48,789 nucleotides of DNA from the NCBI GenBank assembly GCA_016872015.1, contig VHBK01000008.1, positions 1-48,789 on the forward strand, read 5' to 3'. Positions 14,534-21,609 of this stretch are shown here, piece by piece (the stretch's first letter is position 1; every line of letters begins with the position of its first letter). The stretch comes from Nitrososphaerota archaeon (GTDB lineage: Archaea > Thermoproteota > Nitrososphaeria > Nitrososphaerales > Nitrosopumilaceae). The translations under genes and the position numbers were made by a program. The notes beneath the pieces were generated by a model, which had not been told where the DNA came from, searched no databases, and was given only the letters and a program-made list of their open reading frames with translations.

Positions 14534-16288
14534 ATGGCAGAGAGAAGTAATGGCCTGCTAGAATACATTCCAGGCTCGCAGTCATTGCTGATTCAAAAAA
14601 AGGCAGAGCAGCCACTAGAGGGATTTTCTGAGAACATCAAAGACAGCATAATAGAATATGCCGAAAGTGGAAAAAGCGACGTAGAAAAAGGCTACAATTT
14701 CCTGCACTGGGTTTTGACTAGGGTGTACGAGGCAACAGAAGACGATGCTGCAGATTCGATTGTCGATGGTGCAAACGATCTTGGAATTGACGCTTATTTG
14801 CCGGTTGATTTTTCAGACAACAAAATAAGATTATTCCAGTCAAAATATGGCACTGCCCATTCTGAGGAGGCAATTGCCAAATTCAAAGAAGACGTCAGAA
14901 GACTACTAACCAAAGACATTACCAAGATGAGACCTGAGCTTGCAAACTTAGTAACAAAGATCCAAGAAAAAAACCTCAAAGTCGAATGCTGCTATGTCAC
15001 AAATCAGCCAGTAAACTATGACGGCGATGATACACTAGAGATAATTGGTTTGGATAAAATTGTCAAGTCTCTCTGGGATCGAATAAAAAAGCCTGCAGCA
15101 GGAAAAAAATCCAAGATACGGCTAGAAGAGAGAATTCGCTACAAAAACACCGTAGTCGGCATACTAAAGCTTCGAGAGCTGACAGACTTTGTTATCAAAA
15201 ACAGGGACTATGTCTTTGAGTCAAACATCAGGCAGTGGATGCAGTTCAAGACAAACGTAAACAAGGGAATTCGGGACACACTCCAAAACTCTCCTGACAA
15301 ATTCTTTTACTATAACAATGGAATTACTATAGTAGTTAGCAATTTTGAAGAGCTGGAAGACAACACGCTAGTGTTGCATGCACCACAAATAGTCAACGGC
15401 GCTCAAACATCAAACTCTATTTTAGATCATGCCAAGAGAACTAACAATCTAGATGGTAGCATCACAGTTACCATCATACGAGCAGATGATGAGCTGGACC
15501 AAAATAATATCACAAAATACAGAAACTCGCAAAATTCCGTTCGAGGAAAAGACCTAGTATCGCTGATGGACTTTCACAAGTCTGTAAAATCCCAGCTTGA
15601 AAACCACGGATATTTTTACGAAATACAGGCAGGCTCGTTTGACTCCAAGACAAAGTCGCAGCAAGGCGAATTCAAGGGAGATGCCACATACAACAGGTAC
15701 CTTCCCGATAATCACAAAAAAGTAATTGTTGCCAAAGACGCAATACAAGCTTTGGTTGCAGGAATTGAGCAGAGGCCAACTGAATCATACAGCTCGCCTG
15801 CACAGTTTTTGCCTCGCGGAAGCAAGTACGATGATGTATTCAATGAAAATCTAAAGGACGACTATAGGTTGCTCATCTATCCATATTTGGTAAAAGAATT
15901 TGCTAAAAAATCACTAGGCTATGGAAAACGCGGAGGGCACAAAACCAAACGATATGCGACATTGTTTTTTGTTGCAGTGTATTTTAGAATAATTCACAAA
16001 AGCATCCTCAGTACAAAGGGGGATTTCAAAGAAGACATTGCCAAAGTAGAGCCAATCTTTAAGAGCTCCAAGCTCAATGAGCGCATCCTCAAACTAACAG
16101 ACGGTGTTGTGACAAGATTCCTCGAAGATACCGTAGTCGAAGACGAAATAGAGCTGGCAAACACCAAGCACAATTTCTTTTCCCATCACGTATGGAATGA
16201 GGCAATGTTGCGCGTAGTAGACAAGAAAATACGCCAAGAGGAAGAGGAAATCGAAAGTATTAGAAAACTAGTCAACAGTTTATTGTAA
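14534..16288 (+). CDS. AIPR-family protein with PD-(D/E)XK-like N-terminal segment
   Basis: The 584-residue protein has the AIPR (abortive infection phage resistance) signature: KFFYYNNGITIVVSNFEE (about 256-273) followed by PQIVNGAQTSNSI (about 284-296). The N-terminal part contains NDLGIDAYLPVDFSD and, after the next strand, LFQSKYG (about 81-106), the D...QxK layout of Mrr-like nuclease cores. The C-terminal half is mostly helical. AIPR proteins are tied to phage defence in bacteria; here no partner methylase or helicase is adjacent, so it appears to stand alone. The TTCTAAAGCC element before the ATG is a weak promoter. Confidence 0.85.
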   Translation: MAERSNGLLEYIPGSQSLLIQKKAEQPLEGFSENIKDSIIEYAESGKSDVEKGYNFLHWVLTRVYEATEDDAADSIVDGANDLGIDAYLPVDFSDNKIRLFQSKYGTAHSEEAIAKFKEDVRRLLTKDITKMRPELANLVTKIQEKNLKVECCYVTNQPVNYDGDDTLEIIGLDKIVKSLWDRIKKPAAGKKSKIRLEERIRYKNTVVGILKLRELTDFVIKNRDYVFESNIRQWMQFKTNVNKGIRDTLQNSPDKFFYYNNGITIVVSNFEELEDNTLVLHAPQIVNGAQTSNSILDHAKRTNNLDGSITVTIIRADDELDQNNITKYRNSQNSVRGKDLVSLMDFHKSVKSQLENHGYFYEIQAGSFDSKTKSQQGEFKGDATYNRYLPDNHKKVIVAKDAIQALVAGIEQRPTESYSSPAQFLPRGSKYDDVFNENLKDDYRLLIYPYLVKEFAKKSLGYGKRGGHKTKRYATLFFVAVYFRIIHKSILSTKGDFKEDIAKVEPIFKSSKLNERILKLTDGVVTRFLEDTVVEDEIELANTKHNFFSHHVWNEAMLRVVDKKIRQEEEEIESIRKLVNSLL

Positions 16289-16446
16289 AGCGATAGTTGC
16301 TAGCCACGGTAAAAATTGCAGGAGATTTACAATGGCCAGACAATCTACCGCAGCTTTTTCTTGGATGCACCATTATTTAACAAATTTTTTGATCACACCA
16401 AAAAATGGCCATGATTTTTATATAGACATAAAAAAATTCACATTGC

Positions 16447-16614
16447 TTGGCTGACGCAGACAAATGCGCATTATGCAAGGGATCAGTTCCATACAAGTAT
16501 GTAGCAATGCCTGAATGGAATATCAAAGGAGTTTTGTGCGGCAAGTGTTATTCGCAAAAGATCTACGAGCATTATCCTGGCGAACACGTCCGAGTCAGCA
16601 TGGATAAAAAATAG
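16447..16614 (+). CDS. Small zinc-finger protein (55 residues)
   Basis: From TTG 16447 the frame encodes MADADKCALCKGSVPYKYVA, then an MPEWNIKG stretch and a second pair, CGKC, about 25 residues after the first CALC, and a basic/acidic end. The two CxxC pairs indicate a zinc ribbon. A TTTATATAG box lies about 22-30 nt before the TTG, matching the leaderless pattern. Its stop is adjacent to the stop of the convergent Cys-cluster gene. No family assignment. Confidence 0.75.
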   Translation: MADADKCALCKGSVPYKYVAMPEWNIKGVLCGKCYSQKIYEHYPGEHVRVSMDKK

Positions 16615-17181
16615 CTAGGCAGAATTTTTGTACTTGTTCACATAGAGGCAATTCCATGCAATTGAATCGTCCTTGACGTCTTTTTCCTCTAGGAATTTAA
16701 TGTCAGTTATTGTTTTCTTTTTCTTGAATAATCTAAGCTCAAATGTTTGGAACTGCTCACAGTTGCATCCATCAATCTGACATGCTCCCTCGTGATCTTC
16801 TTTGGTGTGGGAACAGTTGCACACTGCATCACCTTTGACGTCTTTTTCCTCTTTTTGCGAGTATGTTGCAAATCTAAAGTACGCCTCACCCAGGTGTCCC
16901 TTTTTGAATCGGGCGTAATGTGCAGACATGGGCAACATCTTGAAAAATGCCATGTTGTGATCTGGTCGTCTAGTCTCGGATGCGATGATAAACCAGTAAT
17001 GGTCGCCTGTCTCTACGAATCTCAGTTTGATGTCGTGGTCACTCCACCAGTGGACATATTCGTTCCAAATGTCGGTTGCTTTTTTTCGATCAGAGAACAG
17101 CGGGACCACATTCATTCGTAGATCAAAATATCTATAGGCCACGCCAAGAAAATCATCATACCAAGTAATAGTACTGGACAC
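16615..17181 (-). CDS. Conserved hypothetical protein with C/H metal cluster
   Basis: I place the start at GTG 17181, giving 188 residues, because a TTAATAAC box ends about 22 nt before it; the longer open frame to 17292 would overlap the divergent regulator gene and its promoter. The N-terminal two thirds is soluble and aromatic (TWYDDFLGVAYRYFDLR, VETGDHYWFIIASE). At about residues 121-141 there is C-x-C-x-H-x4-H-x3-C-x4-C-x-C, likely a zinc or other metal site. The function is unknown. Confidence 0.78.
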   Translation of the reverse strand: MSSTITWYDDFLGVAYRYFDLRMNVVPLFSDRKKATDIWNEYVHWWSDHDIKLRFVETGDHYWFIIASETRRPDHNMAFFKMLPMSAHYARFKKGHLGEAYFRFATYSQKEEKDVKGDAVCNCSHTKEDHEGACQIDGCNCEQFQTFELRLFKKKKTITDIKFLEEKDVKDDSIAWNCLYVNKYKNSA

Positions 17182-17265
17182 TTTGTTCGGGGGTTTGCGT
17201 TTGGTTATTAAGCAATCGTGAGAAAGGTTAATACCCTTATATTTTAGAATTATACTCGAAGTACA

Positions 17266-17547
17266 ATGGCCACATATCGCACCAGTATGCAAATAGTAGC
17301 AGATCTGCTAACAGCTACTGAACAGTGTGGACAAGAAGGAATCAAGGTAACTTCACTTCTAACACAGGCAAATCTGTCACATTCTCGACTAGCCAAGTTC
17401 ATTGAAAACTTGACTGGTGCAGGACTAATCAACAAAATCGAATTTGATGGAAAGAACACCTATGTAATCACACCAAAGGGAAAGCAATACCTAGAATCTT
17501 ACAAGCGATTCCATGATTTGGCACAAGGCTTCGGTCTAGATCTTTAA
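17266..17547 (+). CDS. Winged-helix transcriptional regulator, paralogue of 10721-11008
   Basis: A 93-residue single-domain winged helix: MATYRTSMQIVADLLTATEQ, recognition region TSLLTQANLSHSRLAKFIEN, wing LINKIEFDGKNTYVITPKGK, then a C-terminal helix ending FGLDL. The same layout and end occur in the protein at 10721. A TTATATTTTAG element about 20-30 nt before the ATG supports the start. It is divergent from the Cys-cluster gene at 17181 and separated by 84 nt, so it could control that gene; this is inference. Confidence 0.9.
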   Translation: MATYRTSMQIVADLLTATEQCGQEGIKVTSLLTQANLSHSRLAKFIENLTGAGLINKIEFDGKNTYVITPKGKQYLESYKRFHDLAQGFGLDL

Positions 17548-17549
17548 GA

Positions 17550-17723
17550 TTACTTTTTAGAACTTTTTCGAGTTCTTCGTTCCTTGTATGTGGAATATCC
17601 GACTATGATGAATGCTCCTGCCAGTTGCGCATAAAACAATTCCAGGCTAGGCGGTTCCTTGAAAATGGCAAATCCCATTCCCATGGTCAGAACGATTAGC
17701 ATCATTAGAAGATACTTGTCCAC
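17550..17723 (-). CDS. Small membrane protein (57 residues)
   Basis: A GTG at 17723 opens VDKYLLMMLIVLTMGMGFAI, a first membrane helix, then FKEPPSLELFYAQLAGAFII with a second helix, and a basic tail (ERRTRKSSKK). The arrangement is a two-helix hairpin with the C-terminus likely inside. A GATATATTG box lies about 28 nt upstream. It overlaps no other gene and is convergent with the regulator at 17266. No family is recognised. Confidence 0.65.
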   Translation of the reverse strand: MDKYLLMMLIVLTMGMGFAIFKEPPSLELFYAQLAGAFIIVGYSTYKERRTRKSSKK

Positions 17724-17773
17724 AGTATCAGATTACAAACAAACAATATATCTTTTCGATTATTCTGCCTCTT

Positions 17774-17944
17774 ATGAGCAAGATTCTTGAGCTAATCGGA
17801 TTTGCACTAATTGGCGGGACGATCTATTCTTTTCTAGGGATGACAAATGATCCGCTTCGATGGCCGGTGTTTTGGGGATGTGCCGGTGGCGCACTTGCAA
17901 TCATAATTTACAATCGCGCAAAAAGAAAACAAAAACAAGCTTAG
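17774..17944 (+). CDS. Small membrane protein (56 residues)
   Basis: ATG 17774 gives MSKILELIGFALIGGTIYSF, a Gly-rich helix, a loop (MTNDPLRWP), a second helix (GCAGGALAIIIY) and a strongly basic end (RAKRKQKQ). This is a second two-helix hairpin protein lying next to, and divergent from, the 57-residue one. The region between the two starts (17724-17773) is AT-rich and holds promoter-like elements. No family is recognised. Confidence 0.62.
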   Translation: MSKILELIGFALIGGTIYSFLGMTNDPLRWPVFWGCAGGALAIIIYNRAKRKQKQA

Positions 17945-17945
17945 C

Positions 17946-17973
17946 TGATCAGTGGATCATGCTGTACTGATCA
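17946..17973. promoter_or_regulatory. Inverted repeat TGATCAGT...ACTGATCA
   Basis: Eight-base arms (17946-17953 and 17966-17973) are perfectly inverted around a 12-base spacer, starting one base after the stop of the 56-residue protein gene and ending about 12 nt before the CTATAAAG element of the next small ORF. It could be a hairpin at the transcript end or an operator. Function is inferred from position only. Confidence 0.35.
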
Positions 17974-18021
17974 CAAACCGACAGATCTATAAAGGAGCAT
18001 TTTATGATATTTTTGGGGAGT

Positions 18022-18099
18022 ATGACAGAGCAGACTAACAAATGGTGGGAAGGTCTCGCCAAAGAACTTGAAGTCGACATCGAAACCCTTGATGAATAA
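18022..18099 (+). CDS. Very small soluble protein (25 residues)
   Basis: ATG 18022 encodes MTEQTNKWWEGLAKELEVDI plus ETLDE. A CTATAAAG box is about 30 nt upstream, fitting a leaderless transcript. An in-frame ATG at 18004, preceded by GGAG, would add six residues. The Trp-Trp pair and amphipathic helix look protein-like, but such short frames can occur by chance. Confidence 0.4.
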   Translation: MTEQTNKWWEGLAKELEVDIETLDE

Positions 18100-18114
18100 T
18101 TTTTGATTGTGTAA

Positions 18115-18188
18115 AGCCTCGAGTGGGATTTGGACCCACGACCTAAAGTTTACGAAACTTTCGCTCTACCAGGCTGAGCTATCGAGGC
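18115..18188 (-). tRNA. tRNA-Thr (CGT)
   Basis: On the minus strand the acceptor stem GCCTCGA pairs with TCGAGGC. The anticodon stem AAAGT/ACTTT holds the loop TTCGTAA (anticodon CGT), and the T arm is GTGGG/CCCAC around TCCAAAT. The discriminator is T; CCA is not encoded and no intron is seen. Its likely TATA box is shared with glmM (see 18211-18220). Confidence 0.95.
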
Positions 18189-18210
18189 ATGGAGGGCAGT
18201 GTTATCAGAG

Positions 18211-18220
18211 TTTATAAAAA
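18211..18220. promoter_or_regulatory. Symmetric TATA box shared by tRNA-Thr and glmM
   Basis: TTTATAAAAA contains the palindrome TTTATAAA centred at about 18214.5. The 5' end of tRNA-Thr (18188, minus) and the TTG of glmM (18241, plus) are each 26-27 nt from that centre, the normal TATA-to-start distance in archaea. No second TATA-like element lies between the two genes. Confidence 0.65.
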
Positions 18221-18240
18221 GCATTTCAGGTTTCTGACCA

Positions 18241-19533
18241 TTGAAAAAATCCATTTCTGGAATTCGCGGAATTGTCGGAAACGATCTAACACTTACAGAT
18301 GTTTTGGAATTTTGTAGGAACTTTGCCCATACAATACCATCAAAAAAGTGTGTCATAGGACACGACACTAGGCCATCAAGAGAGATTGTAAGTAGTGTTG
18401 CAGTAGCTGCCCTACTAGAGTGTGGAATCGACGTGTACAATTTGGGGATGGTTCCAACACCGGCGGTATTCAGAGATGCAAGAAAGTATGGTGCAGGCTT
18501 GATTATCACATCATCTCACAATCCACTGCAATGGAATGGCCTCAAATTCATCATAAATGGTCGCGGGCCAAATGAGCGAGAATTTGCCAATATAATTAAG
18601 AAAAAACAATGCAAAATTGCAAAGTTTGGTACAGAACACAAAATCATATCTAGTTATGTGGATGATGCGGCAAAAATTATTGGCAAAATAAGACACTCAC
18701 CTAAGATAGTAGTGGATATTGGCGGAGGAGCTGCCGTAAATGTTGCCCCTCTGCTTTTAAAAAAGCTAGGATGTCAAGTCCGCATTATTAATGAAAAATC
18801 TGCCAGTCGTGGCCCAGACCCAACAGTGGACAAGCTCACACAGCTAGTTTCTGCAAGCAAAAAGTGCGACATTGGATTTGCCTTTGATCTTGATGGAGAC
18901 AGACTAGTAGTGGTAAAAGATGGCATAAAGCAATCACCAGACACTACACTTGCGTTAGGTGTGATCAAAGCACTAGAACTAGGATACAAAAAATTCTGCC
19001 TCAGTATTGACACTAGTATCGCAGTTGAAAAATACATCAAAGAGCACGGCGGATCAGTAGTTCGCTCAAAGGTAGGAGAGGCAAACGTCATTGATACGAT
19101 GTTAAAGCAAAAATGCCAAGCGGGAGGAGAGGGGAGCAGTGGCGGATTTATCCTGCCAGAGTTTAACATGTGCCGGGACGGAATTTTGACATCAGGACTG
19201 ATTGCCGCAATGACTGGCAAAAAAATAATTGATGAGGTAATAGAATTTGTCTCTAGCTATTACCAGCTTCGAACCAAAATTGATGTTGAAGCACACCTAC
19301 ACGACAAGACACTTTCCATACTAGAAAAGAAACTAAGACAGAAATTTGGAAAAACAATCACCATAGATGGAATCAAGGTTACAATAGATGATGACACTTG
19401 GGCATTGGTTAGAAAATCAAACACCGAAGACATTATCAGAATATCGGTAGAGTCAAATGATTTTGATAAAGCGCAGCAGATTCAAAAAGAGATTACCGCT
19501 CTAACAAAACAAAGCCATGACCAAGCTAGATGA
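18241..19533 (+). CDS. glmM: Phosphoglucosamine mutase / phosphohexomutase
   Basis: A 430-residue alpha-D-phosphohexomutase. It starts KKSISGIRGIVGNDLT with the sugar-binding SGIRG, has the phospho-serine loop TSSHNPLQWNG (about 93-103), the metal loop FDLDGDRLVV (about 218-227) and a sugar-specificity region GEGSSGGF (about 299-306). The order and length fit archaeal GlmM-like enzymes making glucosamine-1-phosphate for cell-surface glycans; glucose or mannose mutase activity cannot be excluded. The TTG start follows the TTTATAAAAA box. The 3' end overlaps thiL by 17 nt. Confidence 0.9.
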   Translation: MKKSISGIRGIVGNDLTLTDVLEFCRNFAHTIPSKKCVIGHDTRPSREIVSSVAVAALLECGIDVYNLGMVPTPAVFRDARKYGAGLIITSSHNPLQWNGLKFIINGRGPNEREFANIIKKKQCKIAKFGTEHKIISSYVDDAAKIIGKIRHSPKIVVDIGGGAAVNVAPLLLKKLGCQVRIINEKSASRGPDPTVDKLTQLVSASKKCDIGFAFDLDGDRLVVVKDGIKQSPDTTLALGVIKALELGYKKFCLSIDTSIAVEKYIKEHGGSVVRSKVGEANVIDTMLKQKCQAGGEGSSGGFILPEFNMCRDGILTSGLIAAMTGKKIIDEVIEFVSSYYQLRTKIDVEAHLHDKTLSILEKKLRQKFGKTITIDGIKVTIDDDTWALVRKSNTEDIIRISVESNDFDKAQQIQKEITALTKQSHDQAR

Positions 19534-20461
19534 AAAAAAGATAATTTCCATTTTACAGAAAAATCTAGTCACAACTACTAATGAAGATGTGGAAATATTT
19601 CACCTAGGCAAAAACTTTGGTGTAATTAAAACAGACACACTTGTGCAAAGCACAGACGTTCCACCACAGATGAGTCCAGAGCAGATTGCCAAAAAAAGCA
19701 TGGTTGCCCCACTAAGCGATTTTGCATCAAAGGGAGTAAGGCCAAAGCACGGAATCATTTCTGTATCGCTGCCACGCAACTATCCAAGGACAAAACTAGT
19801 AAGACTCGCATCAGGATTTAGAGAAACATCAAAGCAATTTGGTGTAAAAATTCTTGGCGGAGACACAAACGAGGCGAAGGAGATCGTGATTTCAGTCATG
19901 TTGTTTGGCGTTGCCAAGAAAATAACTCCACGAAGTGGCGCTAAAGTAGGCGACATCATAGTTACAACTGGAAAATTTGGCAAGACAGGTGCAGGCCTGA
20001 GTATTTTGCTAAAAAAGAGCAGATCTGGCGGTAAATTCAGAAAAGATGCAATTAATTCTGTACTAGAACCAAAACCACAGCTGAAATTTGGCATTTTGGC
20101 CTCAAAATATCTTGATTCCTCAATGGATTCTAGTGACGGACTGTCAACTACTCTGACAGAGATTGCAGGCGCAAGCAAGAAAAAATTCATCATAGATACC
20201 ATACCAAAAGAAAACGGACTGGATGAATTTGCAAAGACAAATAGAAAAAACTCACTAGATCTTGTGTTTAATTCCGGAGAAGAATATGAAATAGTTGCAA
20301 CCGTTTCCCAAAAAAACCTGCCAAGACTGGAAAGGATTGCCAAAAAGTGCAAGATCAATCTGATTCAGATTGGCCATGTACAAAGCGGTAAAGGTGTCTT
20401 TTTGCAATCTGGAAAAAGGCAAACTCCAATCAAAAACAAGGGATGGCAGCATTTTGCGTAA
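19517..20461 (+). CDS. thiL: Thiamine-monophosphate kinase
   Basis: The 314-residue enzyme phosphorylates thiamine monophosphate to the active diphosphate cofactor. Family features are VIKTDTLVQSTDVPPQMS (metal and substrate loop, about 36-53), the Ala-Pro-Leu-Ser-Asp turn (VAPLSDFASKG), ILGGDTNEA (about 113) and MDSSDGLSTTL (about 204-214). It overlaps the end of glmM by 17 nt, implying co-transcription, with no metabolic link apparent between the two. Confidence 0.9.
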   Translation: MTKLDEKKIISILQKNLVTTTNEDVEIFHLGKNFGVIKTDTLVQSTDVPPQMSPEQIAKKSMVAPLSDFASKGVRPKHGIISVSLPRNYPRTKLVRLASGFRETSKQFGVKILGGDTNEAKEIVISVMLFGVAKKITPRSGAKVGDIIVTTGKFGKTGAGLSILLKKSRSGGKFRKDAINSVLEPKPQLKFGILASKYLDSSMDSSDGLSTTLTEIAGASKKKFIIDTIPKENGLDEFAKTNRKNSLDLVFNSGEEYEIVATVSQKNLPRLERIAKKCKINLIQIGHVQSGKGVFLQSGKRQTPIKNKGWQHFA

Positions 20462-20517
20462 TTTGTCGCTCAGTAAGTTGACATAGCTTTTTAAAACCAC
20501 CAAACTTTGGGTAACCA

Positions 20518-20916
20518 ATGTCAGAAGTACAAGTCGACAAGTGGGGTATTGCTCACATTTACAGTAGTTACAACAATACCATAGTACACATGACTGACCT
20601 TACTGGCGCAGAAACCGTGGCAATCAGCTCCGGCGGTGTGCACGTAACAGCTGACAGGTACGAATCGTCTCCATTTGCTGCAATGAAGTCATCAAACGCG
20701 GTAGTAGAGGCAGCAAGAGCAAAAGGCTTTACTGGCTTTCACATACGAGTGCGAGCAGTAGGCGGTGTAGGCTCTAGAGTCCCAGGACCTGGTGCACAAG
20801 CAGCCATTAGAGCACTGGCAAGAGGCGGATTCAAGATTGGTCGAATCGACGACGTTACACCAATTCCTCATGATACCACACGAAAGAAGGGTGGAAAGAG
20901 AGGAAGAAGAGTCTAG
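20518..20916 (+). CDS. rps11: 30S ribosomal protein S11
   Basis: A 132-residue S11, universal component of the small-subunit platform: [20 protein letters not shown] at the start, [15 protein letters not shown] in the middle and [19 protein letters not shown] near the end, with the usual basic C-terminus. It stands alone rather than in a ribosomal-protein operon. A CTTTTTAAAACC box lies about 25-30 nt before the ATG. The stop codon shares a CTAG with the convergent gene at 20913. Confidence 0.97.
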   Translation: MSEVQVDKWGIAHIYSSYNNTIVHMTDLTGAETVAISSGGVHVTADRYESSPFAAMKSSNAVVEAARAKGFTGFHIRVRAVGGVGSRVPGPGAQAAIRALARGGFKIGRIDDVTPIPHDTTRKKGGKRGRRV

Positions 20917-21227
20917 GTATCAATCAGCTTTACTTTGGTTTTACAGCCTTTGGCTAGAAAATAATCCGCAATAAAAAAAGTAAATTTTTCTTCAGGCTTG
21001 CCTTTGTATCTTCGGATCATATCATCGAATTTTTGGTTTATTGCAGATTGCAAGTTTGGCCTTATCCATAATTTGAAAAATGTCCAGCCAAATCTTGATG
21101 TCGGCTCGCCAAACACAAAGTCATTTGGCAGGCCAAATTGTGATGCCATGTCTGCCAGTGCATTGTTGATCAGGCGCTTGTCTTCTAAAAAATCAGTCGA
21201 GCTTACTTCAAAGATTTTCATGGTCAT
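20913..21227 (-). CDS. Conserved hypothetical protein in the rtcB-PDCD5 operon
   Basis: A 104-residue soluble protein (102 if the second Met, at 21221, is used). It is rich in aromatics and basic residues ([35 protein letters not shown]), has no Cys pairs or membrane segment, and is not recognised. The start overlaps the PDCD5 gene by 20 nt, and PDCD5 in turn overlaps rtcB, so all three are one transcript. A role near RNA ligation or nucleic-acid binding is only suggested by this context. Confidence 0.75.
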   Translation of the reverse strand: MTMKIFEVSSTDFLEDKRLINNALADMASQFGLPNDFVFGEPTSRFGWTFFKLWIRPNLQSAINQKFDDMIRRYKGKPEEKFTFFIADYFLAKGCKTKVKLIDT

Positions 21228-21609
21228 CAGTATTACTTAGCTTGTCCGATAGTGAAACGAATTTTCCGTCCTGCTCTATGTTGATCTTGGTTTGCATTCG
21301 CACGTAAATTCCAACTGATCTGAACAATGCCAAGAGTTGGCCACCGTCGATTTCTTCGTTGATTTCGCCAGTCTGGAACAATTGCCCTAGTCTTTCAATT
21401 ACCATTTTTGCCTCATTTGGAAATTGGGATTCGGCATTTTGCAGTACCTCCATTCCCCTATACCCAAGATGAGAAATCACGATTTCTCTATACGATGGTG
21501 GGGCCGCTGTCTCTGTTTTTTCTTGTTTTTGAGATTGAGATACAATATTTTTTCTCATCTCTGCTAGGCGCCTTGCCTTGAGTGCTTCTAGTTCTCTGTC
21601 TTCGCTCAA
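21208..21609 (-). CDS. PDCD5-like DNA-binding protein
   Basis: This 133-residue protein matches the archaeal PDCD5/TFAR19 family: an N-terminal helix (ELEALKARRLAEMRKN), a low-complexity linker, and a three-helix core ending near the family motif IDGGQLLALFRSVG, with KINIEQDGKF behind it. Family members bind double-stranded DNA non-specifically. The TTG start (21609) overlaps the TGA stop of rtcB as TTGA, so it is coupled to rtcB. Confidence 0.88.
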   Translation of the reverse strand: MSEDRELEALKARRLAEMRKNIVSQSQKQEKTETAAPPSYREIVISHLGYRGMEVLQNAESQFPNEAKMVIERLGQLFQTGEINEEIDGGQLLALFRSVGIYVRMQTKINIEQDGKFVSLSDKLSNTDDHENL

